Assembly (NCBI GenBank): GCA_000504425.1
Contig: KI632513.1
Location: 2,174,386 to 2,238,385, forward strand
Direction of reading: 5' to 3'
Length of the DNA: 64,000 nucleotides
Origin: Rhodopseudomonas palustris JSC-3b
Lineage (GTDB): Bacteria; Pseudomonadota; Alphaproteobacteria; Rhizobiales; Xanthobacteraceae
Shown: positions 27,750 to 36,739 of the stretch, in pieces
Numbering within the stretch: position 1 is the first letter of the stretch
Layout of the letters: each line of letters opens with the position of its first letter
Position numbers and translations under genes: made by a program
Notes under the pieces: generated by a model
What the model was told of the DNA's origin: nothing
The model's database searches: none
What the model saw: only the letters and a program-made list of their open reading frames with translations

Positions 27750-27837
27750 CGGTGATCTCCCGTGCTGAGCAAAGCCAAGACGCGGCGGCGCGCGGCGTCA
27801 TTTGCAGCTACGTTTCGCCAGACATCAGGTTGCCGCT

Positions 27838-29283
27838 TCAGCGCGGCGGCGGGCTCACATTGTCGCGAGCCGGGGCCGCCGCGGCGGCGTCCGTCAGTTC
27901 TGGCGGCGGCTGTTCGGCCGGCGGCGCGTTGCGCATCGCCAGCGCGGCCTCGCGCCGTTCTTCGCGGGCGAGCTGCCGGGCCCGGGCCCGCTCGCGATAG
28001 CGCGCCACTGCGCCCTGCGCAGCGGCATGGCCGCGCGTCGCCCAGCTGATCGCCTGGCCGGCCACCCGGCCGATATTGCCGCCGACCCAGACCAGCTCAT
28101 AGGGCGCAAACAATTTCCAGCGGTCGTCGCCGGTCAGGATCGCCTGCGCGATCAGCTTGCCGGCCAGCGCCGAGCTGTTCAGCCCCTGGCGGCCAAAGCC
28201 GCTCGCCACCCATAGCCCATGCTGCAACTGGCCGATCTGCGGCATGCCATGCACGGTCTGGCCGATCACGCCGCAGCCGCAGCGCTCGATCGCCACCTCG
28301 CCGAGCTGCGGGAACACGGTACGAATCCGGCGCGCAATCGATTTCGCCATGCGCTCGGGCGCCATCGAAAAGGTGGTCTCCGGGCTCGACCACGCAAGCC
28401 GGTCTTCGCCCACCACCCGGAAATGATCGATGCCATGGCTGTCGGCCACCGAGCCGCTGAACCGGATCGCCTCGGCGAGCCGCTCGCCGAGCGGCGCGGT
28501 CACCCCGGCATAACGCCAGACGGGCAGCAGCGTATCGGTGAGCCGCTGATGCGGCGCGCCGAGATGAACATTGCCGGCCAGCACGATATGCGAGGCGCGC
28601 AGCCGCGCCTGCGGCGTCACGATCCGCTTGCGGATGCCGTCCGGGTCGATGCTGACCACCTCCGTGCCCTCATAGATCCGGGCGCCGGCTTGGGCAGCAA
28701 GCGCGGCGAGGCCATGCAGATAGCGGCGGCCGTCAAGCTGGAATGCGCCGGGATAGTACACGCCATGGAAATAGCGATCGGTGACGAGCGCCTCGCGCAC
28801 CTGTTCGATCTGCCAGCCTTCGACCGCAGTGCCGAATTCATTGCCGAGCAGGGTCAGCCGTTCGATCAGCTGATCGCCGCTTTCGATGGTGGAGACTTCG
28901 AGCGCGCCCTCGCCGATCGCCAGCTCCGGAATCTGAGCGGCGATGGCACGCACATAATCGGCGCCATAGCTCGACAGCACCCACAGATCCTTGGCGTGGT
29001 GCAGGCCGATGCGCTCGATCAATTCGGTGGGCGGCACGCCATAGCCCGGGCGCACGGTTCCAAGCATATGGCCGGATGCGCTCCAACCAATCTGCCGGGC
29101 TTCCAGCACCGCGACGCTGAGCCTGCCCCGCGCCAGCTCATAAGCGACGGTCAGCCCCGCCAGACCGGCGCCGACCACGCAGACATCGACATCACGATCG
29201 AGTCGCAACTGCGGCCATGACGGCGCCGCGGCCTCTGACGGACCGCTGCGGCTGTCGGCCGTGCTGTCGAAATCGCTGGTCAT
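27838..29283 (-). CDS. FAD-dependent oxidoreductase (DAO family)
   Basis: 481 residues. After a 30-residue leader, VDVCVVGAGLAGLTVAYELA is the FAD-binding GxGxxG motif, followed by the acidic end VLEARQIGWSASG. The C-terminal part has HGMPQIGQLQHGLWVASGFG and GLNSSALAGKLIA, typical of D-amino-acid/glycine oxidase and gamma-glutamylputrescine oxidase relatives. An Ala/Arg/Glu-rich tail (about 420-481) is not part of the enzyme fold. The substrate is unknown; probably amine or amino-acid oxidation. Confidence 0.85.
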   Translation of the reverse strand: MTSDFDSTADSRSGPSEAAAPSWPQLRLDRDVDVCVVGAGLAGLTVAYELARGRLSVAVLEARQIGWSASGHMLGTVRPGYGVPPTELIERIGLHHAKDLWVLSSYGADYVRAIAAQIPELAIGEGALEVSTIESGDQLIERLTLLGNEFGTAVEGWQIEQVREALVTDRYFHGVYYPGAFQLDGRRYLHGLAALAAQAGARIYEGTEVVSIDPDGIRKRIVTPQARLRASHIVLAGNVHLGAPHQRLTDTLLPVWRYAGVTAPLGERLAEAIRFSGSVADSHGIDHFRVVGEDRLAWSSPETTFSMAPERMAKSIARRIRTVFPQLGEVAIERCGCGVIGQTVHGMPQIGQLQHGLWVASGFGRQGLNSSALAGKLIAQAILTGDDRWKLFAPYELVWVGGNIGRVAGQAISWATRGHAAAQGAVARYRERARARQLAREERREAALAMRNAPPAEQPPPELTDAAAAAPARDNVSPPPR

Positions 29284-29395
29284 GCCCCGTCTTACGAAGG
29301 CCGCGAGGACTTGTCACCTTGTCGCGCCAGCCGTTCTCCATTAATCCGCAGGGCAGTAGCCACTGCCCGCCCCCCGAGGCCGCCTTGAGAGTCCC

Positions 29396-29926
29396 ATGCG
29401 CCGACTGATCCTGCTGCGACACGCCAAGACCGAACCCGAGGCGCCGACCGGCAGGGACCAGGATCGCCGGCTCAATGACCGTGGCCGCGACGACGCCGCC
29501 GCTATTGGCTGCTGGCTGACCGACAATGATCTGGTGCCCGACACCGTGCTGGTGTCGAGCGCCACCCGCGCCCAGCAGACCTGGGCGATCGTCGGCGAAC
29601 GGATTCCGGCTGACGCCGTCCTCAACGTCAGCAATCTGACGGAGCTGTATTGCGCCGGTCCGTCCACGATGCTTCAGCTGATCCGCACCATGCCGGGCGA
29701 TGCCAAACGGCTGCTGCTGGTCGGCCACAATCCCGGCCTGCACGAGCTGGCGCTGGCGCTGACCGGCCATCATCCGCACCGGGCCATGCAGATGCCGGGC
29801 AGCATGCCGACCGCGGGCATCGTCGTGATCGATTTTGCGACCGACGACTGGAGCCAGGTCGGTTTTGGCGAAGGCCTGCTTGAACATTTCACGAGCCCGA
29901 AACTGTTGAAGTCAGCCGGCGCCTGA
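29396..29926 (+). CDS. SixA-like phosphohistidine phosphatase
   Basis: 176 residues of the histidine phosphatase superfamily. LILLRHAKTEPEAPTG carries the catalytic RHAK motif at the N-terminus; the second catalytic His is in LLLVGHNPGLHELAL. SixA in E. coli dephosphorylates Hpt domains or phosphotransfer proteins. Here the target is unknown, though an orphan Hpt protein lies at 43.2 kb. It diverges from the FAD oxidoreductase gene over 112 bases. Confidence 0.85.
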   Translation: MRRLILLRHAKTEPEAPTGRDQDRRLNDRGRDDAAAIGCWLTDNDLVPDTVLVSSATRAQQTWAIVGERIPADAVLNVSNLTELYCAGPSTMLQLIRTMPGDAKRLLLVGHNPGLHELALALTGHHPHRAMQMPGSMPTAGIVVIDFATDDWSQVGFGEGLLEHFTSPKLLKSAGA

Positions 29927-30029
29927 GCGCCGCCATACGTCCTCCCGCGATTGTTGTGCTAGCCTTGCCGGCGCAGCGCTGCGCCGCACATCGCATCAGC
30001 GGGGCCGCTGCCGTGCGGAGGCGGCGACG

Positions 30030-30458
30030 ATGTATAAATCCATCCTGGTCCCGATCGATCTGTCCGATACCGAGCTGATCAAGCCCGCGCTCGCGACCGC
30101 GGCGTCGCTGGCGTCCTGCTATGACGCCAAGGTGCGGCTGCTCAATGTGCTACAACTGACGCCGGTGATGCTGGCCGAATATGTGCCGGCCGATTTCGAC
30201 GCCCAGCAGCATGAGGCCGCGGCGCAGGCGATGGAAACGATCGCCAAGGAGTCCGGCATCGACGCCGCCCGGCTATCGACCGCGGTGCGCCAGGGCGGCG
30301 GCATCTATCACGAGATTCTGGAAGAAGCCGCCGCGATCGGCGCCGACCTGATCGTGATGACCTCGCACCGGCCGGCGATGCGCACCTATTTCCTCGGCTC
30401 CAATACCGGCCATGTGGTGCGCTATGCCACCTGCTCGGTGCTGGTGGTCCGGCACTGA
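30030..30458 (+). CDS. Universal stress protein (UspA family)
   Basis: 142 residues. MYKSILVPIDLSDTELIKPA is the N-terminal Usp strand with the ATP-contacting Asp. The C-terminal nucleotide motif reads GSNTGHVVRYATCSVLVVRH, preceded by ADLIVMTSHR, close to the G-x2-G-x9-G-(S/T) pattern of ATP-binding UspA members. GGAGGCGGCGACG before ATG is a strong ribosome site. Likely cytosolic stress survival factor. Confidence 0.9.
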   Translation: MYKSILVPIDLSDTELIKPALATAASLASCYDAKVRLLNVLQLTPVMLAEYVPADFDAQQHEAAAQAMETIAKESGIDAARLSTAVRQGGGIYHEILEEAAAIGADLIVMTSHRPAMRTYFLGSNTGHVVRYATCSVLVVRH

Positions 30459-30469
30459 GGCGGCGCTGG

Positions 30470-31075
30470 TTACGGCAGCAATTCGGCAGGCAGCGCGTCG
30501 AACGAATAGCGGCGCGGCTTGTTGCGGCGAATGAAGCCGCCGATCTGCCAGCCAAACAGCGCGGCAAAGCCGAGGATGAACAGCACGCCCGGCCATTCGC
30601 CGACAGCGACCGCGCGCGCCAGCAGCGCGGTCATCGCCACCGCCAGCAGCGCCAGCACCACCAGCGCGCCATTATAGGCGAGCGGCGACAAGCCGCCGGT
30701 CAGTTCGGCCTGGCTGCGGGCAGCCTGCAAGCGCTGATGCAAGGCCACCATGAAGGCGCGATAGGCCTGGTCCTGCGGCGCCATCAGCGTCACCGTCTGC
30801 CAGGAGGTCGACAGGATGGTGAGACGCTGGCCGTCAAAAGTGCGCAGATCGGCGCGGAAGCGCCGCGACTGCATCGACACCGGCCGAAAACTGAGCCGCA
30901 CCGACGCGATCGTCTGATAGGGCCAGACCCCGCTGCGGGCGCCGATCTGCCAGGACAGCCCCTGCTCCGTCAGGGCAAATTGCCGGCCGCCGCCGATCAG
31001 CGAGGCCCGGTAGCCATACTGCAGCCCAGCCTCGTCTTGGTTCGGGTCGTCGAGTTCGCGCGGTGTGGCGGTCAT
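30470..31075 (-). CDS. Membrane protein of unknown function, two TM segments
   Basis: 201 residues from ATG at 31073-31075 (a TTG codon directly before is less likely). The N-terminal about 125 residues are soluble and carry FALTEQGLSWQIGARSGVWP and ASVRLSFRPVSMQSRRFRAD, a PH-like pattern. Two hydrophobic segments follow (about 137-158 and 163-182), then a basic tail KPRRYSFDALPAELLP. Not recognised as a characterised family. It converges with the stress-protein gene, 11 bases apart. Confidence 0.75.
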   Translation of the reverse strand: MTATPRELDDPNQDEAGLQYGYRASLIGGGRQFALTEQGLSWQIGARSGVWPYQTIASVRLSFRPVSMQSRRFRADLRTFDGQRLTILSTSWQTVTLMAPQDQAYRAFMVALHQRLQAARSQAELTGGLSPLAYNGALVVLALLAVAMTALLARAVAVGEWPGVLFILGFAALFGWQIGGFIRRNKPRRYSFDALPAELLP

Positions 31076-31223
31076 CAATCTCTGTCGCGGATCGGGTGAT
31101 GGGGCGATGCCACGGGCGTGTCCGATAGCCCGTTTGCCTGCGGACAGCCCTTAGCATACAAGCAATCGACCCGGCTGCGGCGCAACGCCTCGGCTATCCA
31201 TTGGCTCGATCACCCAGCGCCTG

Positions 31224-31658
31224 ATGACCAAGCCCGTGTCCTTTCCGCGCCATCTGATCTTCGCTGCGGCCTTGATCTGCGGCGTGCTGCTGGCGCTGGC
31301 CATGCACATGCTCGGCCAGTCGGTCGGTCTTGATCTCGATGGGCTGTGGCGCGCCGAGCAGCGCGGCATCGTGCCGGCCGGCGCGGCGCTGGCGTGGTGG
31401 CTGGTGGCCACCGCCGGTTTTGCTGGGGGCTATTTCACCGCATCGCTGATGCGCAGCGCAGCCGCCGGTGAAATGCCACCGCGGCTGCGCAATTTTCTGG
31501 TGGCGGTCGGCGTGTTGCTGCTCGCCGCCGCTGGCCGCGCCGCCTCAGCACCGAGCGCGGTGCCGACGGCGTCCGCGGTGCTGGCCGGACTGGCCGCGCT
31601 GGTGATCGGCGCGCTGCTCGCATTCTGCGGCGTGCATTTCGCGCTCCGGAAAGCGTGA
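31224..31658 (+). CDS. Small integral membrane protein of unknown function
   Basis: 144 residues with four probable membrane helices: about 11-31, 52-74, 90-106 and 112-136. No family recognised. It sits divergently from the two-TM protein and converges with the DUF892 gene. Reading-frame length and codon use support it as a real gene. Confidence 0.7.
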   Translation: MTKPVSFPRHLIFAAALICGVLLALAMHMLGQSVGLDLDGLWRAEQRGIVPAGAALAWWLVATAGFAGGYFTASLMRSAAAGEMPPRLRNFLVAVGVLLLAAAGRAASAPSAVPTASAVLAGLAALVIGALLAFCGVHFALRKA

Positions 31659-31667
31659 CGCCGCCGG

Positions 31668-32174
31668 TCAGCCGGCCGCGCGCAGATTGATGGTGCTCTC
31701 CGCTAGCGCCGTCAGCTTCTTGTCGGTGGCCTTTTCCTCATCGAGCGTCTTCTGCAGCACCGCGGCACAATCATTGCGGCCGAGCTGCTTGGCCCAGGAG
31801 ATCAGGCTGCCATAGCGGGTGATTTCGTAGTGTTCGGCAGCCTGCGCGGCATTGATCAACGCGGCGTCGAGCACCGCCTTGTCCTCAACCTCGCCGGTCA
31901 CTTCCTCGGCTTCCTCGATAATGCCGTCGATCGCCGGGCAATCGACCGCCTTGGCCTGCGCGCCATGCATCTGGAACACCTGCTCCAGCCGCTGGACATG
32001 GGTCCGGGTTTCGTCGAGATGGCTGAGGAAACCCTGCTTGAGCTGCGCGTTGCTGGCCTTGTCGGCCATTTTCGGCAATGCCTTCACGAGCTGCTTCTCG
32101 GCATAGTAGATGTCCTGCAGCTGATGCACGAACAGGTCATCCATGGTCTTGATGTCCTTGGTGAAAAGTCCCAT
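31668..32174 (-). CDS. Ferritin-like DUF892 protein (YciE/YciF type)
   Basis: 168-residue four-helix ferritin-like protein. MDDLFVHQLQDIYYAEKQLV, LSHLDETRTHVQRLEQVFQM and AAQAAEHYEITRYGSL provide the Glu and His residues expected of a di-iron site, and LDEEKATDKKLTALAE ends the last helix. The family is often induced by stress; a role in iron or oxidative-stress handling is probable. A 463-base gap with two hairpins lies upstream. Confidence 0.9.
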   Translation of the reverse strand: MGLFTKDIKTMDDLFVHQLQDIYYAEKQLVKALPKMADKASNAQLKQGFLSHLDETRTHVQRLEQVFQMHGAQAKAVDCPAIDGIIEEAEEVTGEVEDKAVLDAALINAAQAAEHYEITRYGSLISWAKQLGRNDCAAVLQKTLDEEKATDKKLTALAESTINLRAAG

Positions 32175-32637
32175 CGCGGTTCCTCTTGGTTGTCAGGCGT
32201 GTTGGTCGCCCGGCGCTGCTTGCCAGGCGTGGCAACAGGGCCTGTGCCCTGTCGCAAGGTCCGCGGACAACCGCCGGACCGCAGCAGCGTTCCGGGTTCG
32301 GCAGTCATTGATCATCGCGATGGCGTGAGGCGGCCTTGAGCGATATGGAAGCGCGGTCGCCAAGGAGCGGGCTCAAGCGGCGGCTCAAGGCGTGGCATAA
32401 GGCGCTGGCGACGATCCGCCGCTGCGCTTGTCGCAATTGCGCAACGGTTTGCGCTATATCAAGGGCGTTCGGGGGGCGCTCGGGAAGATGCACACACCGG
32501 CTGGGCCAGGGTGCAGGTTTTTTCTGACGAGCCGCTTTCGCCCAATGGATTATGCGCGTTATGAGTAGCTCGGCAGCCTTTGGCCAGTTTTCGCCTCAAT
32601 CGGCCTACACCACGGCGCCGCCCATCCCGGAGGACGA
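32175..32637. other. Intergenic region with tandem hairpins (DUF892 / YbhN-like genes)
   Basis: 463 bases with no gene I can support. ACAGGGC-CTGT-GCCCTGT (32235-32252) is a perfect hairpin, and an imperfect one (GGTCC...GGACC, 32258-32280) follows at once. Both lie in the leader of the DUF892 gene if its transcript starts upstream of them. A 63-codon open frame at 32336-32527 lacks coding character. Confidence 0.45.
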
Positions 32638-33717
32638 ATGCATCGAGTATTGAGCGCGCTGCGGCGTGGCTTCAAAGAACGGTTGGGCTGGAAACGGCTG
32701 GGGATCGTCGCAAGTCTGCTGATCATCGGATTTGCGATCCACTCCCTGATCCATACCCTGCAGGGTGTTGATACCGACGTTATCCTGGTCGCCCTCAAAG
32801 AAAAGCCGAGCACCCAGATTGCGCTGGCCGCGCTGTGCGTGGTCGGTGCGTTCTTCACGCTGACCTTCTATGATTTCTTTGCGCTGCGCACGATCGGCAA
32901 GCGGCACGTGCCGTACCGGATCGCGGCACTGACCGGCTTCACCTCGTACACGATCGGCCACAATATCGGCGCCACGGTGTTCACCGGCGGCGCGATCCGG
33001 TTCCGGATCTATTCGGACTACGGCCTGTCGGCGATCGACGTCGCGAAGATCTGCTTCATCTCCGGCCTGACCTTCTGGCTCGGCAATCTGTTCGTGCTCG
33101 GTATCGGCCTGGTCTGGCATCCGTCCGCGGCCTCGGCGATGGACCGGCTGCCTTCCGAGATCAACCGGCTGATCGGCGTCGGCTGTCTGGTCGGCATCGC
33201 GATCTATCTGGCCTGGATCGCCACCGGCAAAAAACGCCGCGAGCTCGGCCAGAACGGCTGGAAAGTGGTGCTGCCCTCGGCGCGCCTGACCTTCCTGCAG
33301 GTGCTGATCGGCGTGGTCGATCTCGGCTTCTGCGCGCTGGCGATGTATCTGTTGATGCCGGCCTCGCCCTATATCGACTTCATGTCGCTGGCGGTGGTGT
33401 TCATTCTCGCCACGCTGCTCGGCTTTGCCAGCCATGCCCCCGGCAGTCTCGGGGTGTTCGACGCCGCGATGCTGCTGGCGCTGCCGCAATTCGCGCGCGA
33501 GGAACTGGTGGCGACGCTGGTGATCTTCCGGATGCTGTATTTCGTGATCCCGTTCGCGATCTCGATCACCATCATGGGCACCCGCGAATTGTGGCTGAGC
33601 GTGGTCAAGCCCTGGCAGGCGCGCCGGGTTCCGGTGGTACCGCCTGCGCCGAAGCGCTTGCCGCCGCCCCCGCCGCAGGCCCGTGCCGCCGCCACTAGCT
33701 CGCGCCGTCCGCTGTGA
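32638..33717 (+). CDS. YbhN / lysylphosphatidylglycerol-synthase-type membrane protein
   Basis: 359 residues with about eight membrane helices. It matches the membrane half of MprF-like proteins (LPG synthase TM family, formerly UPF0104): TGFTSYTIGHNIGATVFTGG with the invariant IGH-N, GAIRFRIYSDYGLSAIDVA, and ASHAPGSLGVFDAAML near the end. It lacks the soluble aminoacyltransferase half, so it does not itself make lysyl-PG; such stand-alone proteins are linked to lipid flipping or envelope work. The C-terminal tail is Pro-rich (KRLPPPPPQARA). GGAGGACGA precedes the ATG. Confidence 0.87.
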   Translation: MHRVLSALRRGFKERLGWKRLGIVASLLIIGFAIHSLIHTLQGVDTDVILVALKEKPSTQIALAALCVVGAFFTLTFYDFFALRTIGKRHVPYRIAALTGFTSYTIGHNIGATVFTGGAIRFRIYSDYGLSAIDVAKICFISGLTFWLGNLFVLGIGLVWHPSAASAMDRLPSEINRLIGVGCLVGIAIYLAWIATGKKRRELGQNGWKVVLPSARLTFLQVLIGVVDLGFCALAMYLLMPASPYIDFMSLAVVFILATLLGFASHAPGSLGVFDAAMLLALPQFAREELVATLVIFRMLYFVIPFAISITIMGTRELWLSVVKPWQARRVPVVPPAPKRLPPPPPQARAAATSSRRPL

Positions 33718-33769
33718 GCGGGCGGCCGCGCCCATAGTTTTGCCTCAACCGCAGCGTTGAAGGCGGGCC

Positions 33770-35761
33770 ATGATCGCGATGTTGTCCAGGTTCAGTGCTT
33801 TTTCGCGGGCGGCGCTCGTCCTCGGCTTTGCCTGTGCGGCCGCCAGCCCTGGCGCCGCGCAGCCGGTGGCGACCCCGGTCCAAGCCGCCAGCCCCGGCAG
33901 CGGCCTGCAAATCCAGTGGGAAGTCCGCAACCGCTTTCGGCTGTTCCGCGAGGAACGCGACTTCCTGCTGCATGCCGAGGCGCTGCGCAGCGCCACCGTG
34001 CTGGCGTCGGAACAGGCCCTCGGCGTGCAGAGCGACGGCCGCGGCTGGGCCCGCAACGTGGTCGGCCGGCTGTGCATCGACCCGACCGGGCGGGTCAACG
34101 AGCCCTGCACCCGCGACAACGTCAAGGAAAGCTATCTGACGCCGACCGAGCATCCGGTCACGGTGCGGCTCACTGGCGCCATTCCGGTCGGCGCCACCTG
34201 CGCCTGGTCGTTCGACGACGGCGAAGGACCGCCGCGCAGCTCGACGCTCGATTGCGCCGAGCCGATCAATCTGCGCGTCCATTATGGCGGGCCGACCCAG
34301 GTCGCGGTCGAGGTCAGCAGCGGCGCCGATCCGGCGCAGCGCGTCACCGAAACCATCGAGGTGCGCGACATCTTCATCGCCGGGCTCGGCGACTCGATCG
34401 CCTCCGGCGAAGGCAATCCCGACAAGCCGATTGCGCTCAGCGACGAAGGCTTCTGCTTCCGTTCCTATCTCGGCGGCGTGCAGGGCCAGTACTACCGGCC
34501 GAGCCGTGCCGGCTACAAGGGCGGCCGCGCCTGCGAAGCGCCGGAAACGCTGCAAGTCTGGCAGCGGCAGAGCGCGCAATGGCTGAACCCGGCCTGCCAC
34601 CGCTCGCTCTATTCCTACCAGACCCGCACCGCGCTGGCGCTGGCGGCACGCTTCCCGCACCTCGCGGTCACCTATCTGCCGCTGGCCTGCACCGGCGCCA
34701 CCATCAGCGAAGGGCTGTTCGGCTCGCAGCGCGCCCGCGAATGCGTGATCACCAAGTCGGGCGCGAAATGCGAGGGCAACGTCAACGCCCAGCTCGCCGA
34801 ACTGCGCGAGGCGCTGAGCGCGGCCAAGCGCCGGCAGCCGAACCGCACGCTCGATCTGGTGCTGCTGTCGGTCGGCGCCAATGACATCAACTTCTCCGGC
34901 ATGGTCGCCGACGTGATCGTCGACAACGCCACCGAACGCACGCTGTTCAAGCGTTCCGGCGTGATCGCCTCGCTCGATGATTCCCGCGCGGCGCTGCAGC
35001 GCGAGCTGCCGCAGGGCTTTGCCAGACTGCGCGAAGCCTTGAAGCCGCTGCTCGGCGGCGACCTGTCGCGCGTGGTCTACACCGCCTATGGCAATCCGGC
35101 GCTGGCCGGCGGCGCGCCCTGCCCGGGCGGCCCGGCTGGCTTCGATATTCACCCGGCGTTCAATGCCGATCCCGCGCGCCTCGCCCGCGTGGTCGATTTC
35201 GTGCAGAGCGAGTTTCTGCCGCAGCTCAAGAACCTCGCGCAATGCAGCGGCGGCGTGCTGTGCCGCGCCCCGGTCGCCGATCGCATGACCTTTGTCGATC
35301 GCCATCAGAGCGCGTTCGCGCAGCACGGTTTCTGCGCACGCAGCGCCAATGATCCGGAATTCGACCGGCAGTGTTTCTCGCCGCGCGGCGACAGTTTTGA
35401 TCCGGACATCGTTTCGGCCGCGGCGCAGCCGATGGCGTGCGGCATCGGCGCCAGCAACTACCGGCCCTATCTGCCGCGCGCGCGCTGGATCCGCGACGCC
35501 AATGACAGTTACTTCTCGGCGATGACCTATCCGCAGGGACTGCCATCGTCGCAGCAGCCGACCGACATTCACGACGCCACCTGGGGCGTGCTGTCGGCCG
35601 TGTATGGCGGCGCGGTCCATCCCTCGGCCGAGGGCCACGCCGCGATGGCCGATGCGGCGCTGCCGGCCGCGGCGAGCGTACTCGGCCTGCAATCGGGCGG
35701 CCCGGAAGTGGTGCAGGAACCGCTGCCGCCGCCGACCATGGTGCCGGGCTCAGCGAACTAA
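33770..35761 (+). CDS. Large secreted SGNH/GDSL-type hydrolase
   Basis: 663 residues with a signal peptide (about 1-30, ending SPGAAQ). An immunoglobulin-like or carbohydrate-binding-like segment (about 40-200) precedes the SGNH core: GLGDSIASGEGNP (catalytic Ser), TYLPLACTGATISEG, LLSVGANDINFSGM (the Asn motif) and the C-terminal VHPSAEGHAAMA with the Asp/His-type catalytic end. It has at least ten Cys residues, consistent with an oxidised periplasmic or secreted protein. Probable esterase or acyl/polysaccharide hydrolase; the substrate is unknown. It follows the YbhN-like gene by 52 bases, possibly co-transcribed. Confidence 0.87.
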   Translation: MIAMLSRFSAFSRAALVLGFACAAASPGAAQPVATPVQAASPGSGLQIQWEVRNRFRLFREERDFLLHAEALRSATVLASEQALGVQSDGRGWARNVVGRLCIDPTGRVNEPCTRDNVKESYLTPTEHPVTVRLTGAIPVGATCAWSFDDGEGPPRSSTLDCAEPINLRVHYGGPTQVAVEVSSGADPAQRVTETIEVRDIFIAGLGDSIASGEGNPDKPIALSDEGFCFRSYLGGVQGQYYRPSRAGYKGGRACEAPETLQVWQRQSAQWLNPACHRSLYSYQTRTALALAARFPHLAVTYLPLACTGATISEGLFGSQRARECVITKSGAKCEGNVNAQLAELREALSAAKRRQPNRTLDLVLLSVGANDINFSGMVADVIVDNATERTLFKRSGVIASLDDSRAALQRELPQGFARLREALKPLLGGDLSRVVYTAYGNPALAGGAPCPGGPAGFDIHPAFNADPARLARVVDFVQSEFLPQLKNLAQCSGGVLCRAPVADRMTFVDRHQSAFAQHGFCARSANDPEFDRQCFSPRGDSFDPDIVSAAAQPMACGIGASNYRPYLPRARWIRDANDSYFSAMTYPQGLPSSQQPTDIHDATWGVLSAVYGGAVHPSAEGHAAMADAALPAAASVLGLQSGGPEVVQEPLPPPTMVPGSAN

Positions 35762-36011
35762 TACCAGCGGGCTCCACCAAAGGCCCGTCTTGCCCGCGCT
35801 TGGCGCGCGGGTATCCACGCCTTGAAAGCAGCGCAAGATCATAAGGCGTGGATGGCCGGGACGCGCCCCGCCAGGACGTGCTGAGGGGTTATTGCCGTCG
35901 TCATATCAGCATCGCAAAACGGATCAGCCCCAAACACATCAGCCCTGGCCGCGCCAAGCAGCCAGGGCTGATGTCGTTTCAACTGATCGTGCGCCGCTCG
36001 GGCGCCGCGTG

Positions 36012-36656
36012 TTAGCGCGCCGGAGCCGGAGCGGGCGTCGGTGTCGGTGCCGGGGCCGCAGGCTTGGGCGGCTTGGCCGCGGCCGGCGCGGCGGCAGGCT
36101 TGGCGGGCGCCGGCGCAGCAGCCGGGGTCGGCGGCGGATATTTGGCGGCGATCACCGGATCGAGCTGGGCATAGGCGGTGTCCGGCAGCCGCTGCCAAGT
36201 CTCGTCCTTGCCGAGCATCGGCGTCATCAGATAGCCGCGCAGCGTCAGCGCCTGGCCATCCGGGCTGACCTTCATCTGCGCGCTCCAGATGTCGCCATTG
36301 CGCGGGTCGAGAATATTGCCGCCGAGATATTCCAGCCCCTTCCGCTTCATGTCGCGGATCAGCGAAATGCCGAGCACCGGCTGGCCCTTACGGTCATCCT
36401 CGCATTCGTCGCAGATCGGGTTCGGGTCCGTTCCCGGCTGCGGGAAGGTTTTGGCGACCACGCCCTCGAACAGGCCATTGCCGCGATCGAGCATCAGCAC
36501 CCAGACCACCGGCTTGCCATTTTCGCTGCGCTGCCAGAGACCGGCAGCGGTGACATCGGCAGCCACAGCGAGCGATCCCAAAAAAGGAAAAGTGGTGGCG
36601 ACGGCATACAAGATAACGCGGAGACGTCGAAAAAGAGTCGATCGATGTGGATTCAT
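36012..36656 (-). CDS. Exported DUF2147 protein
   Basis: 214 residues from ATG at 36654-36656, chosen for GGTGAG just upstream (a longer frame goes to 36710). Signal peptide about 1-33. The DUF2147 core has AAGLWQRSENGKPVVWVLML, then ICDECEDDRKGQPVLGISLI, GGNILDPRNGDIWSAQMKVS and LRGYLMTPMLGKDETWQRL. The C-terminal about 50 residues are a low-complexity Ala/Pro/Lys tail that may cross or touch peptidoglycan. Function of the family is not known. Confidence 0.87.
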   Translation of the reverse strand: MNPHRSTLFRRLRVILYAVATTFPFLGSLAVAADVTAAGLWQRSENGKPVVWVLMLDRGNGLFEGVVAKTFPQPGTDPNPICDECEDDRKGQPVLGISLIRDMKRKGLEYLGGNILDPRNGDIWSAQMKVSPDGQALTLRGYLMTPMLGKDETWQRLPDTAYAQLDPVIAAKYPPPTPAAAPAPAKPAAAPAAAKPPKPAAPAPTPTPAPAPAR

Positions 36657-36739
36657 GGGCTCACCAGAAACTTCGCGTTGAGACAACTTTATGGTGGATC
36701 GCCCTGACATTCCAGCGGGCAGAACGTGTCTAGCTCCGC

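Noticed and set aside
33695-35692. 665-codon open frame antisense to the SGNH hydrolase
   Set aside because: Arg/Ala/Gly-rich without motifs, no ribosome site; the sense frame has signal peptide and catalytic motifs.
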